Below, one piece after another: positions 1-8,270 of a stretch of 64,000 nucleotides of DNA. The notes under the pieces were generated by a model, which did no database searches, was not told the origin of the DNA, and saw only the letters and a list, made by a program, of their open reading frames with translations. The DNA lies in assembly GCF_031456495.1 (NCBI RefSeq), contig NZ_JAVDUW010000002.1:496001-560000 (forward strand), in the 5' to 3' direction. Within the stretch, counting starts at the first letter, position 1. Every line of letters begins with the position of its first letter. This stretch comes from Pedococcus sp031456495. GTDB taxonomy: Bacteria > Actinomycetota > Actinomycetes > Actinomycetales > Dermatophilaceae. The translations under genes were made by a program, and so were the position numbers.

Positions 1-466
1 CCAGCTCGCTGGCGAGCAGCAGCGAGCCGTACCCGCCCATCGACCAGCCGAGGAAGGCGATCCTGCCCTCGTAGCCGGTCTCCTTGCGCATCAATGGAAT
101 CAGGTCGTCGACGACCATCGCGCCCGGGTCCACCCCGGACCGGCGCCGGTGCCAGTAGTCGTCGCCGCCGTCGACCGACGCCAGTGCGAGCCCGGTGGCT
201 GCGACGTGGTCGTCGAGGTGCAGGATGCGGAACGCGTGGCTGGCGTCACCGCCCTTGCCGTGCAGCACGACCACCAGCGGCGGCCGCTGCACGCCCTTGG
301 GTCGGGCGAGCTGCCAGTGCACGGTGCGCCCGGGGCAGTGCCGGGAGGTCAGCGTTCCTGCGCTCGCCAGCACGTCCGCGCGGCTGCCCGCGCCACACCC
401 GGCGAGGCCGAGCGCGACCGCCCCGGCGGCGCCGCCGAGCAGCGCTCGCCGGGGGATCGTGGACAT
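1..466 (-). CDS. Secreted alpha/beta-hydrolase (esterase/depolymerase-like), 3' part missing
   Basis: The first 155 codons of a serine hydrolase are present; the rest lies beyond the left edge. The N-terminus reads MSTIPRRALLGG and leads to LGLAGC, so there is a twin-arginine-like start and a lipobox cysteine near residue 24, suggesting an exported lipoprotein. An HGKG oxyanion-hole motif follows, and GWSMGG, the nucleophile elbow with the catalytic serine, comes near the cut end. The catalytic Asp and His would lie outside the window. The start ATG at 466 has no ribosome binding site but is preceded by TAGGGT six bases upstream, as expected for a leaderless mRNA. The family is alpha/beta-hydrolase, perhaps esterase or PHB-depolymerase-like; the substrate cannot be told. 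Confidence 0.8.
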   Translation of the reverse strand, partial: MSTIPRRALLGGAAGAVALGLAGCGAGSRADVLASAGTLTSRHCPGRTVHWQLARPKGVQRPPLVVVLHGKGGDASHAFRILHLDDHVAATGLALASVDGGDDYWHRRRSGVDPGAMVVDDLIPLMRKETGYEGRIAFLGWSMGGYGSLLLASEL

Positions 467-496
467 GACGCCACCCTAGGTACGCCGGGTGCCCGG

Positions 497-1336
497 CTAC
501 CAGCGTGACGTGGCCGCGGCGACGAGGTCGCCCATGAGCTCGGACTCGTCGGCCTCCAGGCCGCGTGCCCGGAACCACCGGCACATGTTCGCGACGTCGC
601 GCTCGAGGAACTCGAAGCCGCGGGGGTTGCCGATGACGTCGACGACCTGGGGCCAGTCGATGACGACGAGCCGCTCGTCGTGGACCAGCACGTTGTACGG
701 CGACAGGTCGCCGTGCGCCCAGCCGTGCTCGGCGAGCACCGTCATCGTCCGCCGGAGCTGCTCGAAGAGGTCGGCGAGCAGGTCAGGCGCCGGACGCGTC
801 TGCGCCAGGCGTGGTGCCGCCTCGCCGTCGGAGCCGATGAACTCCATGAGCATCTCGCGGTCGCTGAGCTGCACCGGGTAGGGGACCGGCAGGCCGAGCT
901 CCCACAGCTGCCCGAGCGCCTCGAACTCCGCCGAGGCCCACTGGCCGGACAGCAGCTCGCGGCCGAACTCGGTGCGCCGGGCCATGGCCCGCATCTCGCG
1001 GCTGCGGCGGACCCGGCGGCCCTCCTGGTAGCCGGCGTCGCGGTGGAACATGCGGTGCTCGGTGGTGCGGTACCGCTTGGCCGCCATCCACGTGTCGAGC
1101 GCGGGCTGGTCGGTGCCGTCGGGCACCCAGCGGCGGACGACGTGGACGTCGGCCTCCTTGCCGGTCTTGAGGATGCCGAGGTCGGCCTCGACGGCTGCGA
1201 GGGCGGTGATGACCCAGTCGGGTCGGGGTTTCGGACCGTGCGTGGCACCGTCCCAGCTCGACCAGCGCTCGCCCTCGGGCGGCGCGTCAGGAAGGCTGTC
1301 GAACGAGAACTCGGGGTTCTCTCCAAAAGCGTGCAA
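497..1336 (-). CDS. RIO-type serine/threonine protein kinase
   Basis: A 279-residue RIO1-like kinase. TGKEADV is the nucleotide-binding stretch after a short N-terminal region, HGDLSPYNVLV is the catalytic loop and VIDWPQ holds the metal-binding aspartate, so the enzyme looks active. RIO kinases act in ribosome maturation in archaea and eukaryotes; the bacterial targets are poorly known. The start is uncertain. TTG at 1336 has GGAG seven bases upstream and gives an N-terminus beginning LHAFGENPEFSF. The open frame continues to 1525 without a convincing start. A much stronger ribosome binding site (AGGAGG) sits before an ATG at 1397 in another frame, described separately. The kinase is divergent from the acyl-CoA dehydrogenase gene. 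Confidence 0.82.
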   Translation of the reverse strand: MHAFGENPEFSFDSLPDAPPEGERWSSWDGATHGPKPRPDWVITALAAVEADLGILKTGKEADVHVVRRWVPDGTDQPALDTWMAAKRYRTTEHRMFHRDAGYQEGRRVRRSREMRAMARRTEFGRELLSGQWASAEFEALGQLWELGLPVPYPVQLSDREMLMEFIGSDGEAAPRLAQTRPAPDLLADLFEQLRRTMTVLAEHGWAHGDLSPYNVLVHDERLVVIDWPQVVDVIGNPRGFEFLERDVANMCRWFRARGLEADESELMGDLVAAATSRW

Positions 1337-1397
1337 CGGAAGACTCCATCGAAGAAGGGGTGTGGGCGCGAGGGCAGCCCGGGACAGTCGTGGACAT
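1287..1397 (-). CDS. Possible 36-residue upstream ORF overlapping the kinase start
   Basis: An ATG at 1397 is preceded by AGGAGG with a six-base spacer, one of the best ribosome binding sites in the window. It opens a 36-codon frame starting MSTTVPGCPR that ends 50 bases inside the kinase gene, in a different frame. It may be a short leader peptide coupled to the kinase. It may also be the true kinase start separated from the body by a frameshift or a base error. Nothing in the peptide is recognisable. Confidence 0.3.
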   Translation of the reverse strand: MSTTVPGCPRAHTPSSMESSVARFWREPRVLVRQPS

Positions 1398-1613
1398 GTC
1401 GCCCCTCCTTCCGTTCGACGTGGTGGCCCCGTCGAGCGAGTCGTGCCGCGGCCGGTGCCGTCGGCGTGCCCGGCCATGCTGGCAGCGACGACGTGACGTC
1501 CGCCACCGAGTTTCCGCGGACACACGGGCGGGGCACGCGCCCGACCTGCGGGTGGGCAGGCTCACACGTCCGTCCGGTACCCACCACCGGAGGCGCTCGG
1601 CATACTCGCCAGC

Positions 1614-2825
1614 ATGTCCCGACTTCAGACGACCGACGGCCTCACCGAGGAGCAGACCGAGCTGGTGAAGCTGGTCCGGGAGTTCGTCGAGGAGCAGATC
1701 ATCCCGGTGGCGCAGCAGCTCGAGCACGCCGACGAGTACCCCACCGAGATCGTCGAGGGCATGAAGGAGATGGGGATCTTCGGGCTGATGATCCCCGAGG
1801 AGTACGGCGGTCTGGGGGAGTCGCTGCTGACCTACGCGCTGGTGGTCGAGGAGATCGCGCGCGGCTGGATGTCGGTGAGCGGCATCATCAACACCCACTT
1901 CATCGTGGCGTACATGCTGCTGCAGCACGGGACCGAGGAGCAGAAGCAGCGGTACCTGCCGCGCATGGCGACCGGCGAGGTGCGCGGCGCGTTCTCGATG
2001 AGCGAGCCCGGTCTCGGGTCGGACGTCTCGGCGATCCGGTCCAAGGCGGTCCGGGGGGCCGGCGAGGGCGCCGACACGGAGTGGACGCTCACCGGGCAGA
2101 AGATGTGGCTCACCAACGGCGGCTCGGCCAACCTCGTGGCGGTGCTGGTCAAGACCGACCTCGGCGCGGACTCCGTCTACCGGAACATGACGACGTTCCT
2201 GGTGGAGAAGGAGCCCGGCTTCGGCGAGACGGCCCAGGGCGTCACGGTGCCCGGCAAGATCGAGAAGATGGGCTACAAGGGCGTCGACACGACCGAGCTC
2301 GTCCTCGAGGGCCACCGCACCACCTCGGCCCAGATCCTCGGCGGGGAGCCGGGCAAGGGCTTCTACCAGATGATGGACGGCGTCGAGGTGGGCCGCGTCA
2401 ACGTCGCGGCACGGGCCTGCGGGGTGTCGATGCGCGCCTTCGAGCTGGGCATCGCCTACGCGCAGCAGCGCGAGACCTTCGGCAAGAAGATCGCCGAGCA
2501 CCAGGGCATCCTGTTCCGGCTCGCCGACATGGCGACCAAGGTCGAGGCGAGCCACCAGATGATGGTGAAGGCGGCACGGCTCAAGGACGCCGGTGCGCGC
2601 AACGACCTCGAGGCGGGGATGGCGAAGTACCTCGCCGCCGAGAACTGCGCCGACGTCGTGGAGCAGAGCTTCCGCATCCACGGCGGGTACGGCTACTCCA
2701 AGGAGTACGAGATCGAGCGCCTGTACCGCGAGGCGCCGATGCTGCTCATCGGCGAGGGCACCGCGGAGATCCAGAAGATGATCATCGGCCGGCGCCTGCT
2801 CGAGGACTTCGCCCTCAAGAAGTAG
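1614..2825 (+). CDS. Acyl-CoA dehydrogenase
   Basis: A complete 403-residue acyl-CoA dehydrogenase, normal length for the family. It would oxidise an acyl-CoA to the 2-enoyl-CoA with FAD, passing electrons to electron-transferring flavoprotein. The middle-domain signature FSMSEPGLGSD, the FAD-binding arginine region (QQRETFGKKI) and the C-terminal stretch RIHGGYGYSKEYEIER are all present. The catalytic base is probably Glu381, in IGEGTAEIQK. The substrate may be a short or branched acyl-CoA, but this cannot be read from the sequence. The start ATG lies 7 bases after CATACT, which overlaps a copy of the CGGCATAC octamer at 1598-1605. The 3' end overlaps the convergent antiporter gene by 11 bases. 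Confidence 0.93.
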   Translation: MSRLQTTDGLTEEQTELVKLVREFVEEQIIPVAQQLEHADEYPTEIVEGMKEMGIFGLMIPEEYGGLGESLLTYALVVEEIARGWMSVSGIINTHFIVAYMLLQHGTEEQKQRYLPRMATGEVRGAFSMSEPGLGSDVSAIRSKAVRGAGEGADTEWTLTGQKMWLTNGGSANLVAVLVKTDLGADSVYRNMTTFLVEKEPGFGETAQGVTVPGKIEKMGYKGVDTTELVLEGHRTTSAQILGGEPGKGFYQMMDGVEVGRVNVAARACGVSMRAFELGIAYAQQRETFGKKIAEHQGILFRLADMATKVEASHQMMVKAARLKDAGARNDLEAGMAKYLAAENCADVVEQSFRIHGGYGYSKEYEIERLYREAPMLLIGEGTAEIQKMIIGRRLLEDFALKK

Positions 2826-3954
2826 CGGCGCGCCGCCGCGAGGGCAGGCGGGTGCTGGCCAGGGCGGTTGCCGCGATGGTGACGAGCGCGCCGAGCAGGA
2901 TCGCGGCGTCCTCGCCGGGGACCAGGAGCCCGTGGGCCCGGCCGAGGGTCGCTGCCGCGACGGGGACCCCGAGCTGCGCGGACGTGGCGACGGCGAGGGA
3001 CCACGGCTGCCGCGTGGCGACCATGGCACCGTGCACGACCACGGCCCCGACACCGAGCGCGAGCCCCAGCACGACCGCACTCGGGTGCTGGGCCAGCGTC
3101 CGCAGGTCGAGCGACGCGCCCAGCCAGACGAAGAAGACCGGGGCGAACAGCCCCTCGGTGACGGCGAACAGCTGCTTGGCCACACGCCGCGGCTCGCCCA
3201 CCGCGGCCACCACCAGCCCGAGGGCGAAGCCGGCCAGCAGCACGGAGACGTCCAGCGCCACCGCGAGCGCGGCCAGGGCGAACAGCACCGACAGGAGCAG
3301 CCGCAGCTCGATCGCCAGCTCGCGCTCCTCGGACAGCCGGTGCACCGCCCGCTGCCGGCCCGACGTGTGGGCCCACCGCAGCCCCCACCACGCCGCGGCA
3401 GCGGCCGCCGCGACGACCAGGGCCCCGAGCGCGGCCCGGCCCGCGTGCCGGGGGTCGAGGACGAGCGGCAGCAGGACGATGCACGCGGCGTCGGCCACTG
3501 CGACCTGGGGCAGGACCTCGACCACCGACCTCGCGGTGAAGGGGCCGGGCCCGAGGACGGGCATCACGACGCTCGCCGACGAGGAGGTGAGCAGCACGGC
3601 ATACAGGCTGGTGTGGGGGGTGCCGAAGGCCGCGGCGAGGACAGCGCCGACGCCGGCCGCCAGGACGCCGATGGCGGCGGCCCGGGCAAGACCGGTGCGA
3701 ATGCCCTTCAGCAGCAACGGGTCCCGCACCGGCACGTGCGATCCGGCGACGAACATGACCAGCGCGAACCCGATCTCCGCGAGGAAGTGGAAGGTGGGGT
3801 CGTCTGCCGACAGCAGCCGCAGCCCGGTCGCGCCGAGGGCCACCCCGACCGCCAGCTCGCCGACGACGACCGGCAGGCGCAGCGCGCGCGGCAGGGACAG
3901 GAGCGCGCCGAGCAGGGCCACGGCGCAGATGAGGGCCAGCTGTCCGAAGCCCAC
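2815..3954 (-). CDS. Cation:proton antiporter (CPA2/KefB-like) membrane domain
   Basis: A 379-residue integral membrane protein made almost entirely of hydrophobic helices (about 12), with the Na+/H+ exchanger fold of the CPA2 family. It starts MGFGQLALICAVALLGALLS from a GTG codon. Conserved-looking elements are the first-helix stretch LPVVVGELAVGVALG, the segment FVAGSHVPVRDPLL, and SSSASVVMPVLG, which resembles the unwound substrate-binding helix region. There is no C-terminal TrkA-N/RCK domain, so nucleotide gating as in KefB is not expected. It probably exchanges Na+ or K+ for protons for pH or ion homeostasis. It stands alone and converges with the acyl-CoA dehydrogenase gene, overlapping it by 11 bases. 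Confidence 0.88.
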   Translation of the reverse strand: MGFGQLALICAVALLGALLSLPRALRLPVVVGELAVGVALGATGLRLLSADDPTFHFLAEIGFALVMFVAGSHVPVRDPLLLKGIRTGLARAAAIGVLAAGVGAVLAAAFGTPHTSLYAVLLTSSSASVVMPVLGPGPFTARSVVEVLPQVAVADAACIVLLPLVLDPRHAGRAALGALVVAAAAAAAWWGLRWAHTSGRQRAVHRLSEERELAIELRLLLSVLFALAALAVALDVSVLLAGFALGLVVAAVGEPRRVAKQLFAVTEGLFAPVFFVWLGASLDLRTLAQHPSAVVLGLALGVGAVVVHGAMVATRQPWSLAVATSAQLGVPVAAATLGRAHGLLVPGEDAAILLGALVTIAATALASTRLPSRRRAATS

Positions 3955-4153
3955 TCAGGCCGCCCGGCCGGGCGCACACGGTGCCATGGAGGAGTTGTAC
4001 CCCCGCTGGGGCGCGGACGGCACCCGCCGCAGCAGGGGGAGTGTCACTCGCCGCGGACCGGCCGTGCGGCTGGGTGTCCGCCGCGAGCGCGCGGTCAGCG
4101 GCTCCACGGCCGGGGCACAGACAACGTGCAGCGGGTTTTGACAGACTGGTGCC

Positions 4154-4753
4154 ATGAGCACGCAGCCAAGCGCCCTGTCGCGGTCCCGGGCGGTCCTGAC
4201 GCTGGAGTACCCCATGTCGCTGGGGCGCTACGACACCTACGAGGCGGCACAGAAGGCGGTCGACTACCTCTCGGACCACGAGTTCCCGGTGCAGAACGTC
4301 CTCATCGTCGGCACCGACCTCAAGCAGCTCGAGCGGGTCACCGGCCGGCTGACCCGTGGACGCGCCGCGGTCGGCGGCCTCGTCTCCGGCGCGTGGCTCG
4401 GCCTGTTCGTCGGGATGATCTTCGCGCTGCTCGACACCTCCAGCAGCGCCGGCTTCTCGAGCATCCTGGCCACCATCGCCTTCGGTGCGCTCTTCGGGCT
4501 CGTGTGGAGCCTCATCGGGTACCAGCTGGCGCGCGGCCCCCGCGACTTCACCTCGGTGACGCAGGTCGTGGCCACGCAGTACGAGGTCCTCGTCGAGCAC
4601 AAGTACGCCGGTCAGGCGCGCGAGATGCTCACGCAGATGGACCCCATGGCCGCCGCGCAGGCCCAGGTCGCCGCGGCCCGCGAGGCCGAGCGCGAGGCTG
4701 CGCAGCACCGCGCCGCCGGCGAGCCCCCCGTTCCGCCGGCCCCGCCCGCCTGA
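4154..4753 (+). CDS. General stress protein 17M-like membrane protein
   Basis: A 199-residue protein. Residues about 23-60 (LGRYDTYEAAQKAVDYLSD onward to VGTDLKQ) match the small general-stress-protein 17M/YflT-type domain. Two glycine-rich membrane helices follow at about 75-97 and 104-125, and then a cytoplasmic Ala/Glu-rich, proline-ended tail. The family is linked to general stress in Firmicutes, while the actinobacterial membrane version is uncharacterised. A second in-frame ATG in front of SLGRYDTYE could be an alternative start. The gene stands alone between the antiporter and the PIG-L gene. Confidence 0.75.
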   Translation: MSTQPSALSRSRAVLTLEYPMSLGRYDTYEAAQKAVDYLSDHEFPVQNVLIVGTDLKQLERVTGRLTRGRAAVGGLVSGAWLGLFVGMIFALLDTSSSAGFSSILATIAFGALFGLVWSLIGYQLARGPRDFTSVTQVVATQYEVLVEHKYAGQAREMLTQMDPMAAAQAQVAAAREAEREAAQHRAAGEPPVPPAPPA

Positions 4754-4826
4754 CCCCCGCGCGCCTGACCGCATATCCGCCACACGCGGGAGGCCGCCGG
4801 CGCGCCCGCGCCCTACGCTGCCGCCC

Positions 4827-5576
4827 ATGAGCGAACCCATGGGGAACGGGGGCCGTCCTGCGCTGCAGGAGCTCGACGACGACTTCGAGTCGGTCATGTG
4901 TGTCGTGGCGCACCCCGACGACATCGAGTACGGCACGGCTGCGGCCGTCGCGAAGTGGACCGACGCCGGGAAGCGGGTGACCTACTTCCTGCTGACCCGA
5001 GGCGAGGCCGGCATCGACACCATGCACCCGGAGGAGGCGGCCCGGGTGCGCGAGCAGGAGGAGCGCGACGGGGCCGCCGTGGTGGGGGTGACCGAGGTCG
5101 ACTTCGGCAACCACCGCGACGGCGTCATCGAGTACGGGCTGGGCCTGCGCCGCGACATCGCCCGCGAGATCCGCCGGCGCCGGCCCGACGTCGTCGTCAC
5201 CGGGCACTACGGCGACCGGTTCGTGCAGGGGATGCTGAACCAGGCCGACCACCGCGCCGTGGGGCTCGCTTGCGTCGACGCGGTGGCGGATGCCGGGAAC
5301 CGCTGGATCTTCCCCGAGCTGCTCGAGGAGGGGTTCGAGCCGTGGAACGTCAGGCGGCTGTGCTTCGGCGGCTCGCCGACCGCGACGCACTACGTCGACG
5401 TGGCGGCCCAGTTCGACCGCGCCGTGGCCTCGCTCGAGGCGCACCGGGCCTACAACGCCGCGCTGCCCGAGCAGTTCCCCAAGCCGCCCGAGCTGCTGGG
5501 CATGGTCCTGGGCTGGGGCGGCCAGGCGGCCGGCGTCGACAAGGCGCTCGTCCTGGACGTCGTCGACCGGCGCTGA
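4827..5576 (+). CDS. PIG-L family N-acetyl deacetylase
   Basis: A 249-residue zinc-dependent deacetylase of the PIG-L/MshB superfamily. The hallmark AHPDD motif is at residues 28-32, with His29 and Asp32 as zinc ligands and Asp31 as the likely base; the second metal/active-site histidine is in QADHRAVG. Relatives deacetylate N-acetylglucosaminyl compounds, for example in mycothiol or mycothiol-conjugate metabolism, but this protein could equally act on a small glycoside, so no symbol is given. The start ATG is preceded by TACGCT seven bases upstream and no ribosome binding site, the leaderless pattern. A strong hairpin follows the stop codon. Confidence 0.88.
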   Translation: MSEPMGNGGRPALQELDDDFESVMCVVAHPDDIEYGTAAAVAKWTDAGKRVTYFLLTRGEAGIDTMHPEEAARVREQEERDGAAVVGVTEVDFGNHRDGVIEYGLGLRRDIAREIRRRRPDVVVTGHYGDRFVQGMLNQADHRAVGLACVDAVADAGNRWIFPELLEEGFEPWNVRRLCFGGSPTATHYVDVAAQFDRAVASLEAHRAYNAALPEQFPKPPELLGMVLGWGGQAAGVDKALVLDVVDRR

Positions 5577-5612
5577 GGGCGGCGCGCGGGGACGGGCGCT
5601 GAGGCCTGCGGT

Positions 5613-5640
5613 GTGGGGGCGGGCGCCTGCCCGCCCCCAC
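5613..5640. terminator. Bidirectional terminator hairpin
   Basis: A perfect 12-bp stem (GTGGGGGCGGGC and its complement) closes on a GCCT loop, lying between the convergent PIG-L and aminopeptidase genes. It has no T-tract, as is common in GC-rich actinobacteria. Confidence 0.7.
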
Positions 5641-5645
5641 GGCCG

Positions 5646-7142
5646 TCAGCGGGACTGGACCTCGCGGATCCACGCCTCGACGTCGGTGGACGTGCGCGGC
5701 ATGGCGGCGGACAGGTTCTCGTGGCCGTCCGCGGTGACGACGACGTCGTCCTCGATGCGCACGCCGATGCCGCGGAACCGCTCGGGCGCCTTCAGGTCGT
5801 CGGACTTGAAGTACAGGCCCGGCTCGACCGTGAGGACCATCCCGGGCTCGAGGACGGCGTCCATGTACTCCTCGCGGGTCGCGAGCGCGCAGTCGTGGAC
5901 GTCGATGCCGAGGTGGTGGCTCGTGCCGTGCACCATCCAGCGGCGGTGGTACTGGCCGTGCTCCTTGTCGAGCGTCCCCTCGACGTCGACGCCCTCGGGC
6001 AGCAGGCCCCAGCCGTGCAGCTTCTCGGCGATGACGCGGATGGCCGCGGCGTGGATGTCGCTGAACCGGTTGCCCGGCTTCACCGCGGCGAGGCCGGCCT
6101 CCTGTGCCTCGAGGACGGCGTCGTAGACCTCGCGCTGGGCGTCGGTGAACGTGCCGTTCGCGGGGAGGGTGCGCGTGACGTCGGCGGTGAACAGCGAGTC
6201 CATCTCGACGCCGGCGTCGAGCAGCAGCAGGTCGCCGTCGCGCAGCTCACCGGTGTTCTTGATCCAGTGCAGCGTGGTCGCGTGGTCGCCGGCGGCGGCG
6301 ATCGAGTCGTACCCGACGCCGTTGCCCTCGTGCCGGGCGACGAGCCCGAACACGCCCTCCACCCAGCGTTCGCCGCGGCCGCGGGCCACGGCCTCGGGCA
6401 GGTCGGCGATGACGGCCTCGAAGCCGCGCTTGGTGGCGGCGACGGCCTTGCGCATCTCCTCGAGCTCCCACTGGTCCTTGACCATGCGCAGGTTCGACAG
6501 GAAGTGCGCGAGCTCGTCGTCGGCCTCGGTGAGGTCCTCGGCCTCGACCGACTCGGACGTGCGCGCCTCGTCGAGCTGGCGGGTCAGGTCGCGGTCGGCG
6601 TCGCGCACGACGCGGACGGTGACCTCCCCGGCGTCCTTGACCGCCGCGTCGGCGAACTCGTCGATGTGCCGGCCGGTGACGCCGAGCTCGAGCTCGATGT
6701 CCTCGATCGTCGGGCGGGCGCCGACCCAGAACTCGCCGTAGCGGGCGTCGGCGAAGAACTCGTCGGTGTCGCGGCCGGCCAGGGGGCGGAAGTACAGGAC
6801 GGCCTCGTGGGTGCCGTCGTCGCGGGGCTCCAGCACGAGCACCGCGTCGGGCTCGCGGTCGCCGCCGAGCCCGGTGAGGTGCGCGAACGCGCTGTGCGGG
6901 CGGAAGACGTAGTCGGTGTCGTTGCTGCGCACCTTCAGGCCGCCGGCGGGGATCACGAGCCGGTCGCCGGGGAAGGCCTCGCTGACCTTGGCACGCCGCG
7001 CCGCGGCATACCGCGCGGCCTCGCTCAGCCCGGTCGCGCCGGGCGCGCGCGGCGCCCAGTCCTCGGCGATGAACGCCCGCAGCTCGTCGGTCGTGGGACG
7101 GGCGCGGTTCTCCGGCTTCTTCTGCTCTTCGCTGGCGGTCAC
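5646..7142 (-). CDS. Xaa-Pro aminopeptidase (M24B, aminopeptidase P)
   Basis: A 498-residue aminopeptidase P that removes an N-terminal residue preceding proline. Residues about 40-180 form the N-terminal domain (LVIPAGGLKVRSNDTDYVFR). The C-terminal pita-bread domain carries the five metal ligands in order: LLLDAGVEMDS (Asp near 309), FTADVTRT (Asp near 320), MVHGTSHHLGIDVHD (His), TVEPGLY (Glu) and GVRIEDDVVV (Glu). All ligands are intact. It is read from GTG 7142 with CACCAT six bases upstream, a possible leaderless start. It lies 62 bases downstream of the topoisomerase gene on the same strand; the gap carries one CGGCATAC octamer (reverse orientation at 7172). Confidence 0.93.
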   Translation of the reverse strand: MTASEEQKKPENRARPTTDELRAFIAEDWAPRAPGATGLSEAARYAAARRAKVSEAFPGDRLVIPAGGLKVRSNDTDYVFRPHSAFAHLTGLGGDREPDAVLVLEPRDDGTHEAVLYFRPLAGRDTDEFFADARYGEFWVGARPTIEDIELELGVTGRHIDEFADAAVKDAGEVTVRVVRDADRDLTRQLDEARTSESVEAEDLTEADDELAHFLSNLRMVKDQWELEEMRKAVAATKRGFEAVIADLPEAVARGRGERWVEGVFGLVARHEGNGVGYDSIAAAGDHATTLHWIKNTGELRDGDLLLLDAGVEMDSLFTADVTRTLPANGTFTDAQREVYDAVLEAQEAGLAAVKPGNRFSDIHAAAIRVIAEKLHGWGLLPEGVDVEGTLDKEHGQYHRRWMVHGTSHHLGIDVHDCALATREEYMDAVLEPGMVLTVEPGLYFKSDDLKAPERFRGIGVRIEDDVVVTADGHENLSAAMPRTSTDVEAWIREVQSR

Positions 7143-7204
7143 GAGGCCATGGTGCCACGCCGCGCAACCGGGTATGCCGGGTGCGCCCCGGCAGCGCGGA
7201 GGGC

Positions 7205-8206
7205 TCAGTCGGAGGCGAGCAGGGCCAGGACGGCCTTCTCCACGGCGGCCTGGCGGCGCTCGGGGCTGCGGTAGCGGGACGGATCGACGGCGATGGTGGT
7301 CCCGGACTCGTAGAGGTCCAGGACCCGCGGGTCGATGTAGGAGTTCTTGGCGATGGTCGGGGTGTTGCCGAGGTAGCCGGCGACCTCCTCGACCGCCGCC
7401 TTGACCGCGCGGCGGCGGGAGGCCTTGGTGTCACCCTTCTCGGGGGTGGTGGCCAGGGCCAGCGCGGCGAGGACGGTGGCGTGCCAGGTGCGGAAGTCCT
7501 TGGCCGTCATCTCGCCGTGCAGCAGCTCGGCGAGGTAGGCGTTGACGGTGGCGGCGTCGAGGTCGGACCAGCGGCGCTGCTGCTGGTAGGCGAGCAGCCG
7601 CTTGCTCGCCGACTTGCGCTTGCGCAGCCGGTCGATGGCGGCCATCGCGAGCTCGTCGTCGATCTCGATGCGGTGCTCGATGCCGGACTTCCCGACGAAG
7701 GTGAAGACGATGACGTCGCCGCGCCGGCGCACGTGCTGGCGCTCGAGGGTGGTGAGGCCGAACGAGCCGTTCGCGTCGGTGTACGCGTCGCTGCCGATCC
7801 GGAAGTAGCCGTGGTCGAGCAGGCGGACGGCCGTGGCGGCCGCACGCTCTCGGGGCATGTCCGCGAGCGCCAGGTCGACGAGGACCCTGCGCCGGGCGGC
7901 GGGCAGGTGGGCGGCCGCGGCGAGCACCCGGTCGAACTTCATCTGGTCGCGCTTGACCCGCCAGTCGGGGTGGTAGAGGTACTGCCGGCGCCCGGCGGTG
8001 TCCGTGCCCACGGCCTGGATGTGGCCGCGCGGGTGGGGGCAGATCCAGACGTTCTCCCACGCCGGCGGGATGGCCAGTGACCGGATGCGCTCGACCTCCT
8101 CGGCGGGGAGGCGCGTGCCGTCGGAGTCGAGGTAGACGAACCCCCTGCCGCTGCGACGCCGGGTCCACCCGCGCGTTCCGGGGGACACCGTGCGCAACCG
8201 AGCCAT
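7205..8206 (-). CDS. DNA topoisomerase IB (poxvirus-like)
   Basis: A 333-residue bacterial type IB topoisomerase, which relaxes supercoils through a 3'-phosphotyrosyl intermediate. The N-terminal DNA-binding domain is seen in IPPAWENVWICPHPRGHIQA and YHPDWRVKRDQMKF. The catalytic domain contains RIGSDAYTDANGSFGLTTL, KDFRTWHATV and LGNTPTIAKNSYIDPRV, whose tyrosine (about Tyr290) is the nucleophile. The length matches the small bacterial/poxvirus class, an accessory enzyme present in only some bacteria. ATG 8206 is preceded by TAGGGT at a seven-base distance, a leaderless start. It sits downstream of glpD on the same strand with its own promoter. Confidence 0.93.
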   Translation of the reverse strand: MARLRTVSPGTRGWTRRRSGRGFVYLDSDGTRLPAEEVERIRSLAIPPAWENVWICPHPRGHIQAVGTDTAGRRQYLYHPDWRVKRDQMKFDRVLAAAAHLPAARRRVLVDLALADMPRERAAATAVRLLDHGYFRIGSDAYTDANGSFGLTTLERQHVRRRGDVIVFTFVGKSGIEHRIEIDDELAMAAIDRLRKRKSASKRLLAYQQQRRWSDLDAATVNAYLAELLHGEMTAKDFRTWHATVLAALALATTPEKGDTKASRRRAVKAAVEEVAGYLGNTPTIAKNSYIDPRVLDLYESGTTIAVDPSRYRSPERRQAAVEKAVLALLASD

Positions 8207-8270
8207 GCCCGAAACCCTAGGACGAACGGTGCAACGTCGCAGGTCAGGCGACTGAGGCGCCCGCAGCGGC

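Noticed and set aside
1307..1319. GAAC-N5-GTTC resembling an SOS (LexA) box
   Set aside because: Actinobacterial boxes need a four-base spacer (GAAC-N4-GTTC), and this copy lies inside the kinase gene.
680..4141. Very long frames on the opposite strand or in other frames of real genes (1153 codons here, many others)
   Set aside because: Stop codons are rare at this GC content, so shadow frames are long. They have Arg/Pro/Ala-rich products, no families and no start signals.
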